A DNA stretch of 64,000 nucleotides from Candidatus Anammoxibacter sp. (GTDB taxonomy: Bacteria > Planctomycetota > Brocadiia > Brocadiales > Anammoxibacteraceae), in NCBI GenBank assembly GCA_021777105.1, contig JAIQZQ010000011.1:28076-92075 (forward strand), read 5' to 3'. Below the pieces are notes generated by a model. It had not been told where the DNA came from. It worked only from the letters and a program-made list of their open reading frames with translations, and searched no databases. The translations under genes were made by a program, and so were the position numbers. Positions within the stretch are counted from its first letter, which is position 1, and each line of letters begins with the position of its first letter. Below, in pieces: positions 16,701 to 24,520 of this stretch.

Positions 16701-17807
16701 CTGGTCAAATTCCGTCGTCCTTGTTTGTAATTGTTCATTATCCGCGCCTGTTTCTCTGCCGACTTCCTCCAATTCCCTTTTAGCGTCAATCAGGCTTGAT
16801 TCAATTAGGGCAAGTTTTTCGTTTATGTTTTTAATATCATCGTTATAGGTTAATTCGCGCGATTCAATGTCGTTAAGTTTCTCTTTATTAAAATTAATCT
16901 TGTCCTGAACATTAGTAACTTGCGCGTCAAGGCTTATCACTTCGGAGTTGGCTTCAGATATTTTATTGTCAATATCGTTTAACTGGCTTTCAAAATCTAT
17001 TGCTTCAACTTCCATTGAATCAATGGTGGAGATAACCGTTCCACAATCGTTTGCAATCTGATTAAGCTCTTCAAGCGCATCCTCCTTCATACCCCTTAAT
17101 TCTTTGAAGTTTTTCAAAGAGAATTTAATTTTCAACTCTTTGTATCTTGCGCAATACTCCTCGTAGTTTCGCGCTTTTGTCGCCTGTATCTTTATAGATC
17201 GCAGCCTGCTTTCAACCTCCCTGATTATATCGCAGAGCCTTAAGAGGTTTTGTTGAGTCTTGTCGAGTTTGCCGAGAGCCTCTCTCTTTTTTGCTTTATA
17301 TTTGCTTATGCCCGCGGCCTCTTCAAACACAACCCTTCGTTCCTGCGCGTTTGCCTGCAACAGGGCCTCTACCTTGCCTTGCTCAATGATTGAGTAGCTG
17401 TTTACTCCGACTCCGGTGCCAAGAAAAAGCTCTCTTATATCCTTTAACCTGCAAAGATTTTTGTTTATTAAATATTCCGATTCGCCTGAAGCGTACAACC
17501 TTCTGGTAATGGTTATAGTTTTATATTCGATAGGCAAAATGCCTTCTTCATTGGAAATAGTGAGCGAAGCTTCCGCGTAACTCACAGCAGGCCGCGTAGA
17601 GCTGCCGCTGAAAATGACATCGGACATATCCTTGCCTCTTAGAGATTTAGCGCTCTGCTCCCCCAAAAGCCATTTTATTGCGTCCATCACATTGCTCTTC
17701 CCGCATCCGTTTGGTCCAACTATCGCTGTTATGCCGGGTTCAAACTCAAATTCCTGCTTGTCGGCAAACGATTTAAATCCATGCACTTCTAGTTTTTCTA
17801 ATCTCAT
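13713..17807 (-). CDS. smc: Chromosome segregation ATPase SMC with hinge insertion
   Basis: This 1364-residue protein is longer than the usual 1170-1190. The N-terminal ATPase half has Walker A 'VGPNGCGKSNV' (about residues 33-43). The C-terminal half has the signature LFSGGEK and Walker B 'FCLMDEIDAALDE'. Between them are two long coiled-coil arms around a hinge ('GSISGVRGMVADIV', 'EKYGDIVRVVSLDGSLIERPG'). Residues about 598-664, in the middle of the hinge, are 2.7 copies of a 25-residue repeat. A second acidic, low-complexity insertion is at about 1062-1150. SMC forms condensin-like rings that compact and separate the chromosome. The ATG at 17807 begins the conserved MRLEKLEVHGFKSF. An upstream frame to 17861 lacks similarity. 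Confidence 0.95.
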   Translation of the reverse strand: MRLEKLEVHGFKSFADKQEFEFEPGITAIVGPNGCGKSNVMDAIKWLLGEQSAKSLRGKDMSDVIFSGSSTRPAVSYAEASLTISNEEGILPIEYKTITITRRLYASGESEYLINKNLCRLKDIRELFLGTGVGVNSYSIIEQGKVEALLQANAQERRVVFEEAAGISKYKAKKREALGKLDKTQQNLLRLCDIIREVESRLRSIKIQATKARNYEEYCARYKELKIKFSLKNFKELRGMKEDALEELNQIANDCGTVISTIDSMEVEAIDFESQLNDIDNKISEANSEVISLDAQVTNVQDKINFNKEKLNDIESRELTYNDDIKNINEKLALIESSLIDAKRELEEVGRETGADNEQLQTRTTEFDQMKLELDMLAQDLEENKSGIMDIFHNQSKTQNEIGNQTTLCETIRARKSKIENRQNELTDQISIADINIQELKDKHAGLVGENRDLENRRDDLKEAISVLNNEISDFENEISDLEKDRNGKQSRLDVLEDYETRSEGVNAGAKTVLNESDGDAGSISGVRGMVADIVKVDLEYARAIETALGEYVQGVVIDSYNESSKAINFLKEKNAGYATFLLLDKINQLEPGNCIVSNEVGSTPIEDCSYAGSQRPAEGYLSTGVGSVPIESCSYAGSQRQAAAYLSTGVGSTPIEDCSYAGSHTQSVDAQSTDYNQQPEVDNGIIGKASELVAYAGEYKTLVNHLLSKTLIARDFEKASLLADAIFAAGGDNNCINEKYGDIVRVVSLDGSLIERPGIIKGGVVLEKQGLISRKSEIDSLRVEIAQIDENVITLRDDKEQKTEILNEKELQLDALSSEVERSNIALINNENDQKQEEQKRAGLDDEKNVITSEHDDITQNIKNIEDRNQELRDQLANLNERHGELELKVNQVTTQLEEKESAKASLHDEITSLKVTIAQKIEKKETLLQSVQQLESNDSEYKSRLDSIHKSMEECGVKKENTTKEIEEFEISLETIHSRKSETAELLTTLGHDREDVWGNLSNVKANVEEQKIKHKSLETRSHELRLKENEYNVKAEDLEERIYEEYGERLSELVEARRSVKSVLNAGTESPGETCLIEAGNTTENIGETCNTSENIGDAGNEGPVEPEIDDERDSQPAELQNNENGFNEEAEEDFDDADEELDWDAVKVEIDDLKRKIDRVGSVNLDAIQEQEELELRSDFLTTQHDDLEKAEKSLNEIIEKLNETCKDLFEKTFNDIRENFKVYFRKLFGGGKSDIVIEEGVDVLDAGIEIVVQPPNKEFKSISLFSGGEKVMITVALLFSILKAKPTPFCLMDEIDAALDESNVGRFTSVLAEFAQESQFVIVTHNKKTMTAASAIYGVTMEEPGVSKKVSVKFDKFEE
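15816..16016 (-). repeat. 75-bp tandem repeat inside the SMC hinge, 2.7 copies
   Basis: Units start at 15816, 15891 and 15966 on the plus strand, exactly 75 bp apart, so the reading frame is kept. Each encodes about 25 residues around GSTPIEDCSYAGSQ and AAAYLSTGV. Copies differ by scattered substitutions, some silent. Expansion or contraction by whole units would leave SMC in frame. Confidence 0.9.
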
Positions 17808-17986
17808 ATTTTTTTGCTCGATAAATGTAAAGGAATGTAAATAAAAATGATAACGCAACACGCCGTTTCAGGTAATGGTTAAAAAATTTAGAAAGGCGCG
17901 GATCTATACTATTTTAATGAATTTATTGACGCAGGAGGCATACAATCGTTGCCTCGCTGAAATTGCTATGTTTGAAAAGGAAAAGG

Positions 17987-18020
17987 AAAGAGCGCCTTTT
18001 AAACGCAAAAGGCGCTCTTT
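17987..18020. terminator. Rho-independent terminator, possibly bidirectional
   Basis: Perfect 14-bp stem AAAGAGCGCCTTTT / AAAAGGCGCTCTTT around AACGC. T-rich tracts lie on both sides (TTTTTGCCTTTTTT to the right; CTTTCCTTTTCC when read leftward). It lies 69 bp past the stop of the H1-like gene and ahead of smc on the same strand, so it separates the two transcripts. Confidence 0.85.
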
Positions 18021-18088
18021 TTGCCTTTTTTAAAAAACAAATTGGTCCCGTAAAAACTTTATCACATAAAGTTAAAATCAAAAGTGGT

Positions 18089-18454
18089 TTACTTCTTTTT
18101 TGCAGCAGTTTTTTTCTTTGTAACCGTAGCCTTTTTCTTAGCGGGCGCGGCCTTTTTGGTTGTAACGGCTTTTTTAACGGCAGTTTTTTTAGCGGCAGTT
18201 TTTGGTTTAGCCCTGGCCGTTGTTTTCTTAGCCGTAGTTGCCTTCTTGACGGCGGCCTTCTTAACCGTTGTTTTCTTAACAGTCGTCTTTTTAGCCGCGG
18301 TTGTCTTCTTGGCTGCGACTGCCTTTTTGGCAACAGTTGCAGTTTTGGCTACGGCTGTTTTTGCTTTAGTAGCTGTTTTCTTTTTTGCGGCGCCGCATTT
18401 TGAAGTGGCCTTCTTAGCGGTTCCACATTTTGAAGAAGTTTTTCCTACTACCAT
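18089..18454 (-). CDS. Histone H1-like Lys/Ala/Thr-rich DNA-binding protein
   Basis: This 121-residue protein is made of irregular AAKKTT, VKKATT and TAAKK motifs, about one third lysine with Ala, Thr and Val and no acidic residues. The first 22 residues contain two 'SKCGxAKK' motifs. This composition is that of the eukaryotic H1 C-terminal tail and of bacterial H1-like proteins (Hc1/AlgP type) that condense DNA. It should bind DNA non-specifically and compact the nucleoid. GGAGG lies 6 bases before the ATG at 18454, and a strong terminator follows. It sits between smc and the radical-SAM activase. Together with the histone-fold gene at 58592 it gives this genome at least two eukaryote-like chromatin proteins. 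Confidence 0.88.
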   Translation of the reverse strand: MVVGKTSSKCGTAKKATSKCGAAKKKTATKAKTAVAKTATVAKKAVAAKKTTAAKKTTVKKTTVKKAAVKKATTAKKTTARAKPKTAAKKTAVKKAVTTKKAAPAKKKATVTKKKTAAKKK

Positions 18455-18523
18455 AATCACCTCCTTTCACAATTTGGGACCAATTTAATTAACAGAAATT
18501 ATTAAACCTTAAAGATATGTTTT

Positions 18524-19276
18524 TTACCACAACCAGCCGGCCTGTTTGCCGCTTACAGGGGCCATCTCCTTGTTTTCGCCTCTGACCCAGCACTTTTTCA
18601 CATATTTACCCGCGCTTTCGGCAAAATCCTCCAGCATCTCTTTTGGGTACGGCGTTACTTTAAGCAATTCGTTATTTAAACAGATGATAGGCCTAAACTG
18701 TTGTATCGCGTATTTGTCTGCCCCTTCAATAAATCGGGCAATGTCGAGTATATCCTCTTTGTCAAGAAACTCCGGGCACACTGTTGTCCGGAACTCATTC
18801 TCAACGCCGCTCTCCATTATGAGCCTTATGCTCCTTTTTATCTTTTCAATATCGCACTTTACGCCGGCGACAAGGTTGTATTTATCCTCCTCCAACGGAG
18901 CTTTAATATCCATGGCAATGCTATCCAGCAACCGGTTCTCAAAAAACCGTTCTATAACATCAGGGTTTGTGCCGTTAGAGTCCAGTTTAACCTTTACTCC
19001 GAGCTCTTTAAACGACTTGATAAGCGGCTCAAGTTCATCGCACAAGGTCGGTTCGCCGCCTGAAATCACAACACCGTCAATCCACTCCCTGTTTTTAGAT
19101 ATGCTCTCAAGCACAACATCGACAGGTATTGTCTCCAGCTCGCAGGGATTATTAACCAGATGTGGCGCGTGGCAATATTGACAACGCAAATTGCATTTAG
19201 AGAGAAAGACTATTGCCGCTATATTGCCTTCCCATTCGATAAGACTGTTTTTTACAAACCCTTTAATTGTCATCAT
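18524..19276 (-). CDS. nrdG: Anaerobic ribonucleotide reductase activating radical-SAM protein (NrdG-type)
   Basis: This 250-residue protein has the radical-SAM cluster motif CNLRCQYC (CxxxCxxC) at about residues 28-35, 'VVISGGEPTL' (SAM-binding GGE), and 'VKLDSNGTNPDVI' in the expected order. It is longer than E. coli NrdG (154) and resembles the NrdG2 branch. The enzyme transfers an electron to SAM and makes the glycyl radical on NrdD. It lies downstream of nrdR-nrdD and the CxxC protein on the same strand, but is cut off from them by a strong terminator (19470-19511) and a short inverted-repeat element (19289-19379). It may therefore have its own promoter. No clear ribosome site is seen. 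ATG at 19273 is equally possible. Confidence 0.88.
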   Translation of the reverse strand: MMTIKGFVKNSLIEWEGNIAAIVFLSKCNLRCQYCHAPHLVNNPCELETIPVDVVLESISKNREWIDGVVISGGEPTLCDELEPLIKSFKELGVKVKLDSNGTNPDVIERFFENRLLDSIAMDIKAPLEEDKYNLVAGVKCDIEKIKRSIRLIMESGVENEFRTTVCPEFLDKEDILDIARFIEGADKYAIQQFRPIICLNNELLKVTPYPKEMLEDFAESAGKYVKKCWVRGENKEMAPVSGKQAGWLW

Positions 19277-19288
19277 GGCTTAAATTTA

Positions 19289-19379
19289 ACCTAAATTGAG
19301 CGATTCTTATCACTTTCACCTAACCCCCATCAAGGGAGGTGGTTAGGGGAGGGGGTATTTAAAATCGTTTAATTTAGGT
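19289..19379. mobile_element. Short inverted-repeat element, family 2, copy 1 (91 bp)
   Basis: The left end ACCTAAATTGAGCGATT and the right end read inward ACCTAAATTAAACGATT differ at two positions. The body is a palindrome of CTAACCCCCATCAAGGG and GGTTAGGGGAGGGGGTATT. A larger relative lies at 39405-39613 and lone ends near 32383 and 41193. No coding capacity. It separates nrdG from the nrdRD transcript. Confidence 0.65.
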
Positions 19380-19469
19380 TTAAATAACTTAAAATTAAAA
19401 CTAATTACGTTAAATTGAAGAATGCGCGTGGTTGCGTTATCCCCTTTCGAGGATAACAACAATTAATAA

Positions 19470-19511
19470 AAGCGGGAAGTCTCAGGCTGTTGGCCTGAGA
19501 CTTCCCGCTTA
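19470..19511 (-). terminator. Strong terminator of the nrdR-nrdD operon
   Basis: A perfect 17-bp stem AGCGGGAAGTCTCAGGC / GCCTGAGACTTCCCGCT with a short loop. On the reverse strand it is followed by TTTTATTAATTG. It begins 9 bp past the stop of the CxxC thioredoxin-like gene. Confidence 0.88.
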
Positions 19512-19519
19512 ACTCAAGT

Positions 19520-19786
19520 TTACACCAATGCGGCCTCTATCTCGCCGGTTTCAGGCACATTGCCGTCCCAACGAGCGATTCTGTTCTTTTGTTTCGTTAT
19601 AATAATTGTGGGAATATCCATCACATCATTAAACGCGCCTTCCGCCATACCATCGACCGATTCCATATCATAGTAACGAAGCGATATTTTATCTTTCAGT
19701 TTCCTGTCTGAAAGGAATGTTGTAAAAGTATCTTTTGCAGTCTCGCATTTAACACAATCTGATTTGCCGAAAATATCAATTTCCAT
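19520..19786 (-). CDS. Thioredoxin/glutaredoxin-like CxxC protein of the anaerobic RNR operon
   Basis: This 88-residue protein starts with a beta strand (MEIDIFG) followed by the redox motif CVKC at about residues 11-14, and a cis-Pro region 'VMDIPTIIIT', the layout of a minimal thioredoxin fold. Located 48 bp after nrdD, it probably supplies electrons or keeps cysteines reduced for the class III reductase, as NrdH-type proteins do for other classes. I chose the ATG at 19786 because GGGAGA stands 6 bases upstream. An ATG at 19798 precedes that site. The C-terminal part is ordinary. It could also serve another enzyme, but operon position favours the RNR role. Confidence 0.8.
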   Translation of the reverse strand: MEIDIFGKSDCVKCETAKDTFTTFLSDRKLKDKISLRYYDMESVDGMAEGAFNDVMDIPTIIITKQKNRIARWDGNVPETGEIEAALV

Positions 19787-19834
19787 TGTTTCTCCCATAC
19801 AACTATTAAAAAAAAATTACATTAAAGGTTATCT

Positions 19835-22312
19835 TTACAAACCGCTTTCAACTTGTTGTTTAGAGCTTTCCGATTCCCTGTATCTTTGCGCCACTTCCTT
19901 GATTCTGGTTTTGTCCCAGTAATTCACTTTCTTCGAGCAGCAACCGCCTTTGTTTATTCCATACACATTGAAACCTCCGCAGAAAGGGCAAGTGTTGTTG
20001 AGCGATCTTGAAACGCGGTGGCAACTGTTGCAAATGGTAAATTCCGGCGAAATGGTTAATTGCGCGGCCTGAGTGGTTTCGTGCGTCTTTCTTACCAGGT
20101 TCATTATGCTTGAAGCGTGAGGCCTCTCCTCGCCGATAAACGCGTGAATTATCGCGCCCGATTCAATCATTGAGTGGAATTTGGCTTGCTGTTTGATCCT
20201 TGTGATCATGTCCACATCAGCGTCGGGACGCAGGTGTATGCTGTTTGTGTAATAGTAGTCGTCGTTTTCTTTTGTGCCTTTAACAACTTCCATTGCCTCA
20301 GGGAAAAGGCGCACGTCTATCTTTGCGAGCCTTCTGCTGGCGCTTTCAGCCGGCGACTCTTCAAGCGAGAACTTAAGGCCGTGTTTTTTGCCCTCTTCCT
20401 TTACCTTGAAATACATAGCGGATATTACCTTCAGGCCCATACGCAACATCTCGTCATCCTCGTGCAATTCACGGCCGGTGAGATATTGCAAACACTCATT
20501 TAAACCAATAATACCAACAATGTAAGTCGCTTTTTCCAGGTCAACATAAGGTTTGCCGTCAGCCGCTTTTTTGCCTATCTCCCATAAAGGCATTTCAGGG
20601 CTTGCCATCAACGTCTTTATAAACTTCTTTTTCTGCAAATGAGCTTTAACAGCCACATCAATAGCCTTGTCAATCTCAGCGTAAAGCTCGTCAAAATTGC
20701 CTTTGCCGGCTTTATACGCGGCTTGCGGCAAGTTTATGGTAACGTTCTGAAAACCGCAGAACCTCATGCTTTCAGGATGTTTTATCATAAAATCGTCTTC
20801 AATAGTCGTCCTTAAACGGCAACACGCTGAAAGAGTTATTTCATCCCTGTCAAAAATAAAGTAAGGCACGCCGTTTTCGCTCGCTATCTGGCATGCGTAT
20901 TCAAATATTTTATATTGATTAGGGTCGGTGAAAGTCTCGTCATTTACATGGAAATCGCATTTAGGGAACGCAAACAAATGACCATGAGTGTCGCCTTCTC
21001 TCCATATGTCAAGCAATGCCATGGTAAACTTTTGAGCGGCCAGGGCATATTCGCCGTATGTTTTACCGGTCGGACGCCCGTTTGGCCCAATTGCCGGTAT
21101 TTTTGCCAAATATGAAGGAATGCCCGTATGGATGTTAAAATCCAGAAACAGCGTCTGCCCGCCTCTTGAAAAAGCGCTTTGAGAACAGCTGAATATCAAA
21201 TGCTGCGCTTCCTGCCTCATCTCTTCATAACTCATGTGCTCAACGTAAGGCGCGTACATTATATTAATATAGCCTACACCCAGCGCGCCGGCGTAATAGG
21301 CCTGCATAGAGGCAAGAAATGTGTTTAAATGGCCGGTAAGCGTCCTGGCGTGTTTTGCCGGAGCCGATGTTGTGTCAAGATTCGCCAGCGACAATCCATA
21401 TTTCTTAATATATTCAATTGAGTGCGATGAGCAATAAACGCGGGTAGGGTACCCCAAATCGTGCAGATGGATAGCCCCTTTTAAATGCATGTCGGATACG
21501 TCTTTAGAAAACATCTCCTGCAAGGCGTATTGTTTAAGCGTGTTTTCCGCAATCGCAAGGTTAATAGCCTCAGGGCTGTTTGTTGCAATGTTGCTGTTCT
21601 CCTGATTTTTAGAATAGATAAGTTGCTCTATATCAAACTTAGGCATGCCTATAACGGTTTGTTTTTCAAGTTTTGCGGTATACCCCATCTCAAAAAGCTC
21701 ATTATCAACCAGCTCCCTGATTAACGATGTTGAAACGCGGTGAACGCCTGAGGCAAGCACGCGTTTTTCAACAATGTTGGCAATCTTGCGCGCAACGTCA
21801 TGCGGCACATCAGCCTCCTCTTTCAGGGCGTCTGCGATCTTAGTCTTATTCCACGGGAAAACCTCTTTTTTTGTGCCCGGATCAACCATTAGTGAAAAGT
21901 CGGTGGTATCAGCCTCTGATTTGCCCTGCTTCCTTACCATTATGCCTGTTCTTCTTCTTGATCTCTTCTCTCTGTACAGGATGTAAGCTTTGGCTGTTTT
22001 TGCGTGGCCGGTTTCAATCAGGACTTTTTCAACCATATCCTGAATATCTTCAATTCCGGGAATCTTTTTAGTGAATATCTTTCCCAAAAATGAAGCAACC
22101 ACACCTGACAATTCGTCGGCAAGGGCCATATCCTTGCCGCCAACCGTGCTTGCGGCCTTGAAAATAGCGTTGCTTATCTTTGCCTGATCAAAAGGAACCA
22201 TCCTTCCGTTCCTTTTTCTCACCATTTCAACCGTTTTTGCCTCTTCAACATTTTCCTCGGCGCCACTGTTTGAACCGTCATCATACAATTCCGAATCATC
22301 AATCGCTCTCAT
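19835..22312 (-). CDS. nrdD: Anaerobic (class III) ribonucleoside-triphosphate reductase
   Basis: This 825-residue enzyme makes dNTPs under anoxia using a glycyl radical. The N-terminus holds two ATP-cone segments (about 27-115, 'VRKRNGRMVPFDQAKISNAIFKA', and about 128-205), which sense ATP/dATP. The central barrel has 'GAIHLHDLGYP', 'FCGFQNVTINLPQAAY' and 'SIHLRPDADVD'. The C-terminus has a zinc site CNSC...CPFC. The usual radical motif R-x-x-G-Y is not present: the aligned stretch reads NKGGCCSKKVNYWD. The start ATG has GGAGG 5 bases upstream. The nrdR gene ends 24 bp before it, so the two are co-transcribed. The family call is certain. The radical glycine is presumed to be one of the GG pair. 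Confidence 0.95.
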   Translation of the reverse strand: MRAIDDSELYDDGSNSGAEENVEEAKTVEMVRKRNGRMVPFDQAKISNAIFKAASTVGGKDMALADELSGVVASFLGKIFTKKIPGIEDIQDMVEKVLIETGHAKTAKAYILYREKRSRRRTGIMVRKQGKSEADTTDFSLMVDPGTKKEVFPWNKTKIADALKEEADVPHDVARKIANIVEKRVLASGVHRVSTSLIRELVDNELFEMGYTAKLEKQTVIGMPKFDIEQLIYSKNQENSNIATNSPEAINLAIAENTLKQYALQEMFSKDVSDMHLKGAIHLHDLGYPTRVYCSSHSIEYIKKYGLSLANLDTTSAPAKHARTLTGHLNTFLASMQAYYAGALGVGYINIMYAPYVEHMSYEEMRQEAQHLIFSCSQSAFSRGGQTLFLDFNIHTGIPSYLAKIPAIGPNGRPTGKTYGEYALAAQKFTMALLDIWREGDTHGHLFAFPKCDFHVNDETFTDPNQYKIFEYACQIASENGVPYFIFDRDEITLSACCRLRTTIEDDFMIKHPESMRFCGFQNVTINLPQAAYKAGKGNFDELYAEIDKAIDVAVKAHLQKKKFIKTLMASPEMPLWEIGKKAADGKPYVDLEKATYIVGIIGLNECLQYLTGRELHEDDEMLRMGLKVISAMYFKVKEEGKKHGLKFSLEESPAESASRRLAKIDVRLFPEAMEVVKGTKENDDYYYTNSIHLRPDADVDMITRIKQQAKFHSMIESGAIIHAFIGEERPHASSIMNLVRKTHETTQAAQLTISPEFTICNSCHRVSRSLNNTCPFCGGFNVYGINKGGCCSKKVNYWDKTRIKEVAQRYRESESSKQQVESGL

Positions 22313-22335
22313 AACAACCTCCAATAAAAAATAAA

Positions 22336-22836
22336 TTAAACATTTATATTATTATTTTTTTGTTTTGCTTTGCTCTTTTTCTGAATTTTGGTCAAAAAAG
22401 GCTGCAATTCATCAATAAATTCGCTTATATCCTTAAACTCCCGGTATACCGAAGCAAACCGTACGTAAGCCACCTGATCTACCTTTTTCAGCTTTTGCAC
22501 CACCATAGACCCTATATATTTAGAGTCAACCTCCCTGTCATATTTCTCATAAATATCCAACTCTATATCGGAAACAATCTTATCCAGAATCTCGGTGGCC
22601 ACCGGTCTCTTTTCGCAAGCCTTTTCAAGGCCCGATAAAATATTCTTGCGGTCAAAGTCCACTCTGCTACCGTCCTTCTTCACCACTTTTATAGGGCTCT
22701 CCTCTACCCGTTCATAAGTAGTGTATCTTCGTCCGCAATCAAGGCACTCGCGTCTCCGCTTTATCGTCATACCGTCTTCCGAAGGCCTTGAGTTTATTAC
22801 TCTATCGTTATCTATTTTGCAATATATGCATTTCAT
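22336..22836 (-). CDS. nrdR: Transcriptional repressor NrdR
   Basis: This 166-residue protein has a four-cysteine zinc ribbon (CIYC at 3-6, CLDCG at about 31-35) followed by an ATP-cone ('VVKKDGSRVDFDRKNILSGLEKAC') and helical tail, the fixed layout of NrdR. NrdR binds paired NrdR boxes and represses ribonucleotide reductase genes when dATP is high. It is the first gene of the operon with nrdD, so it probably represses itself together with nrdD. The extra Lys/Asn tail (about 15 residues) is unusual but likely harmless. Usual length is about 150. Confidence 0.95.
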   Translation of the reverse strand: MKCIYCKIDNDRVINSRPSEDGMTIKRRRECLDCGRRYTTYERVEESPIKVVKKDGSRVDFDRKNILSGLEKACEKRPVATEILDKIVSDIELDIYEKYDREVDSKYIGSMVVQKLKKVDQVAYVRFASVYREFKDISEFIDELQPFLTKIQKKSKAKQKNNNINV

Positions 22837-23052
22837 ATGTTATTTTGTCTTAACGAAAAGGGTTTTATGTTATAAGTTTTTCGTCGCGATAATACGGAAG
22901 ATCACATTCAAAACAAAAAGTTAATAGAGCTTTAAGAATGTTAATGATTTTTCCACTTGATCGCGCCATGAAATTGCCTCTAATACCGCGTGAAACGCGG
23001 CAATTAAGGATTTAGCCGCATCCGCCACATATAGTCGTTTAATTTGAACCGC

Positions 23053-23085
23053 ATACTATATATGATGTAATTGGTATATATATTA
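23053..23085. promoter_or_regulatory. Possible NrdR boxes / promoter of nrdR operon
   Basis: ATACTATATATGATG and TTGGTATATATATTA lie 18 bp apart upstream of nrdR. They partly resemble the AT-rich palindromic NrdR box. Their spacing from the start codon (about 215 bp) is long, so this is tentative. The remainder of the 667-bp gap 22837-23503 holds only a small stem CCGCGT/ACGCGG near 22986. Confidence 0.25.
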
Positions 23086-23503
23086 ACAATACGGTTTAGC
23101 ATGTCAATAATAAATTTTTTAAAATATATAAAATATTTTCTAGTCCCCGTATCCACGCCGGAAAACAGGCCGTATTCAGGAAAAATATTTTAACCGTCCG
23201 CAAATTTTTCAACCTGATTTTTCAGCAAAACATTTTTATTTTCTTTGTTCCGTTTATTCTGTAGCTTGTAACGCCATGCAGGATATTGCTCTTGACTTGA
23301 GGCATCATGCTATTGTATAAATGGTGTCCGCCGTATACACTTTTGTATAATAAACTTGTAAGGCCGCAGTATTTTACCGCGTTTTTTACAACACTTTTGG
23401 CTAAATTACAGCAAAAAACGGCAAAAACCATGGAAAAGAGACCATATTACATATGCGTAGGCAACGCCGTAACATATTATAAGAATGATACTTAAAAACA
23501 TGT

Positions 23504-23580
23504 GCGCCCGTAGCTCAGTAGGATAGAGCAACGGTTTCCTAAATCGTAGGTCGGAGGTTCGAATCCTCTCGGGCGTACCA
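23504..23580 (+). tRNA. tRNA-Arg (anticodon CCU)
   Basis: This 77-base sequence folds as a cloverleaf: acceptor GCGCCCG pairing with CGGGCGT (one G-U at the end), D-arm AGCTCAGTAGGATAGAGC, anticodon stem ACGGT/ATCGT with loop TTCCTAA giving anticodon CCT, T-arm GGAGGTTCGAATCCTC, discriminator A, and an encoded CCA. It reads AGG codons. A TPR-protein gene follows 67 bp downstream on the same strand. Confidence 0.96.
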
Positions 23581-23647
23581 TAAAATCTTTTTGCGTCAAT
23601 ATAAGATATTGATCAAACATTAAAAATAAAAAGAACGGAGAGTTTTA

Positions 23648-24298
23648 ATGAGCACCGGTAAAGAAGCCAGACGGCAAATATTTAACACATTAAATGAGTA
23701 TAAAATTATTATAGCAATCGCTATCCCGGCAATGATAGGCATAGCCGTAGGGGTTACGTTTTTGATGACAAGCTCGCAACGAAAGACTGAAAAAGCCTGG
23801 TCTAAATTGTGGCTGGCCGCGCAGGAACAGGAGATAACGATAAAAACAAAACCCGAGGAAAAAGACAAAGCCATTTCAAAAGCGATAAAAGAGTATAACA
23901 ATGTTATAAATAATATGGATGCCGGCAACGTCACCCCGTGGGCTCTCTATCAATTGGGCAACACATACTATTCGACCGGGCAATATGAAGAAGCTATAAA
24001 GACTTATACACAGTTTCTGAGCGGTTACAAAAGCCACTATGTAGCCCCGTTTGTTAAACAATCCATAGCATACGCTCACGAAGAGAGAGGCGAGTTTCAG
24101 AAAGCCATCGACCAGCTTAAAGATATAACGCGCGACGTCCTTTCAACGCAAAACAATCTCGACCTGGGCCGGTGTTATGAAAAACTTGGGATGACGCAAC
24201 CCGCAATAGAAGCCTATAACAAAGTCCTTGAACTGGAAACGGACGAAAAAAACGAATGGGTTAAGCTCGCGCAATATAGGCTGGACGTTTTGAAATAA
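23648..24298 (+). CDS. Membrane-anchored TPR protein
   Basis: This 216-residue protein has a short cytoplasmic N-terminus and one membrane helix at about 20-42 ('IIIAIAIPAMIGIAVGVTFLM'). At least three tetratricopeptide repeats follow in the presumed periplasmic part ('ALYQLGNTYYSTGQYEEAIKTY', 'EERGEFQKAIDQL', 'LGRCYEKLGMTQPAIEAYNKVLEL'). The topology resembles YfgM-type ancillary proteins of the secretion machinery, which bind other proteins, but this is inferred. It has a good ribosome site (CGGAGAG) and a strong terminator right after. It may be read through from the tRNA gene upstream. Confidence 0.8.
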   Translation: MSTGKEARRQIFNTLNEYKIIIAIAIPAMIGIAVGVTFLMTSSQRKTEKAWSKLWLAAQEQEITIKTKPEEKDKAISKAIKEYNNVINNMDAGNVTPWALYQLGNTYYSTGQYEEAIKTYTQFLSGYKSHYVAPFVKQSIAYAHEERGEFQKAIDQLKDITRDVLSTQNNLDLGRCYEKLGMTQPAIEAYNKVLELETDEKNEWVKLAQYRLDVLK

Positions 24299-24324
24299 TA
24301 TATGAGATTGACATTGGTTATTAA

Positions 24325-24362
24325 AAACCGGCGCAGTCTTGTAGACCGCGCCGGTTTTTTTA
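24325..24362 (+). terminator. Rho-independent terminator (REP-like stem)
   Basis: Stem AAACCGGCGC / GCGCCGGTTT with inner arms AGTC/GACC and a TTGTA loop, followed by TTTTTTT. It lies 27 bp after the TPR gene. The GGCGCAGTCTTGTAGAC core is shared with the hairpins at 13600-13622 and 27303-27331. Confidence 0.85.
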
Positions 24363-24520
24363 TTTTTTCGTTTTTAATTTAGATATTTCTTTCCGAGCCC
24401 TTAATCAGGCTTGCCCTGATTAGGCCTTGCAAACAACCATCCGCATTCTCACCACTCCGCGAATCCACAATTTATAAATTTGCATGTTTAACAATTTTTC
24501 TAATTTAACCGCTTAACCTC

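Noticed and set aside
17963..18403. Forward Leu/Phe/Cys-rich frames opposite the H1-like gene
   Set aside because: Antisense of a Lys/Ala-rich gene always gives hydrophobic frames. There is no start signal.
22986..23000. Small stem CCGCGT/ACGCGG upstream of nrdR
   Set aside because: Only 6 bp, in a long AT-rich gap with no T-run, so not called a terminator.
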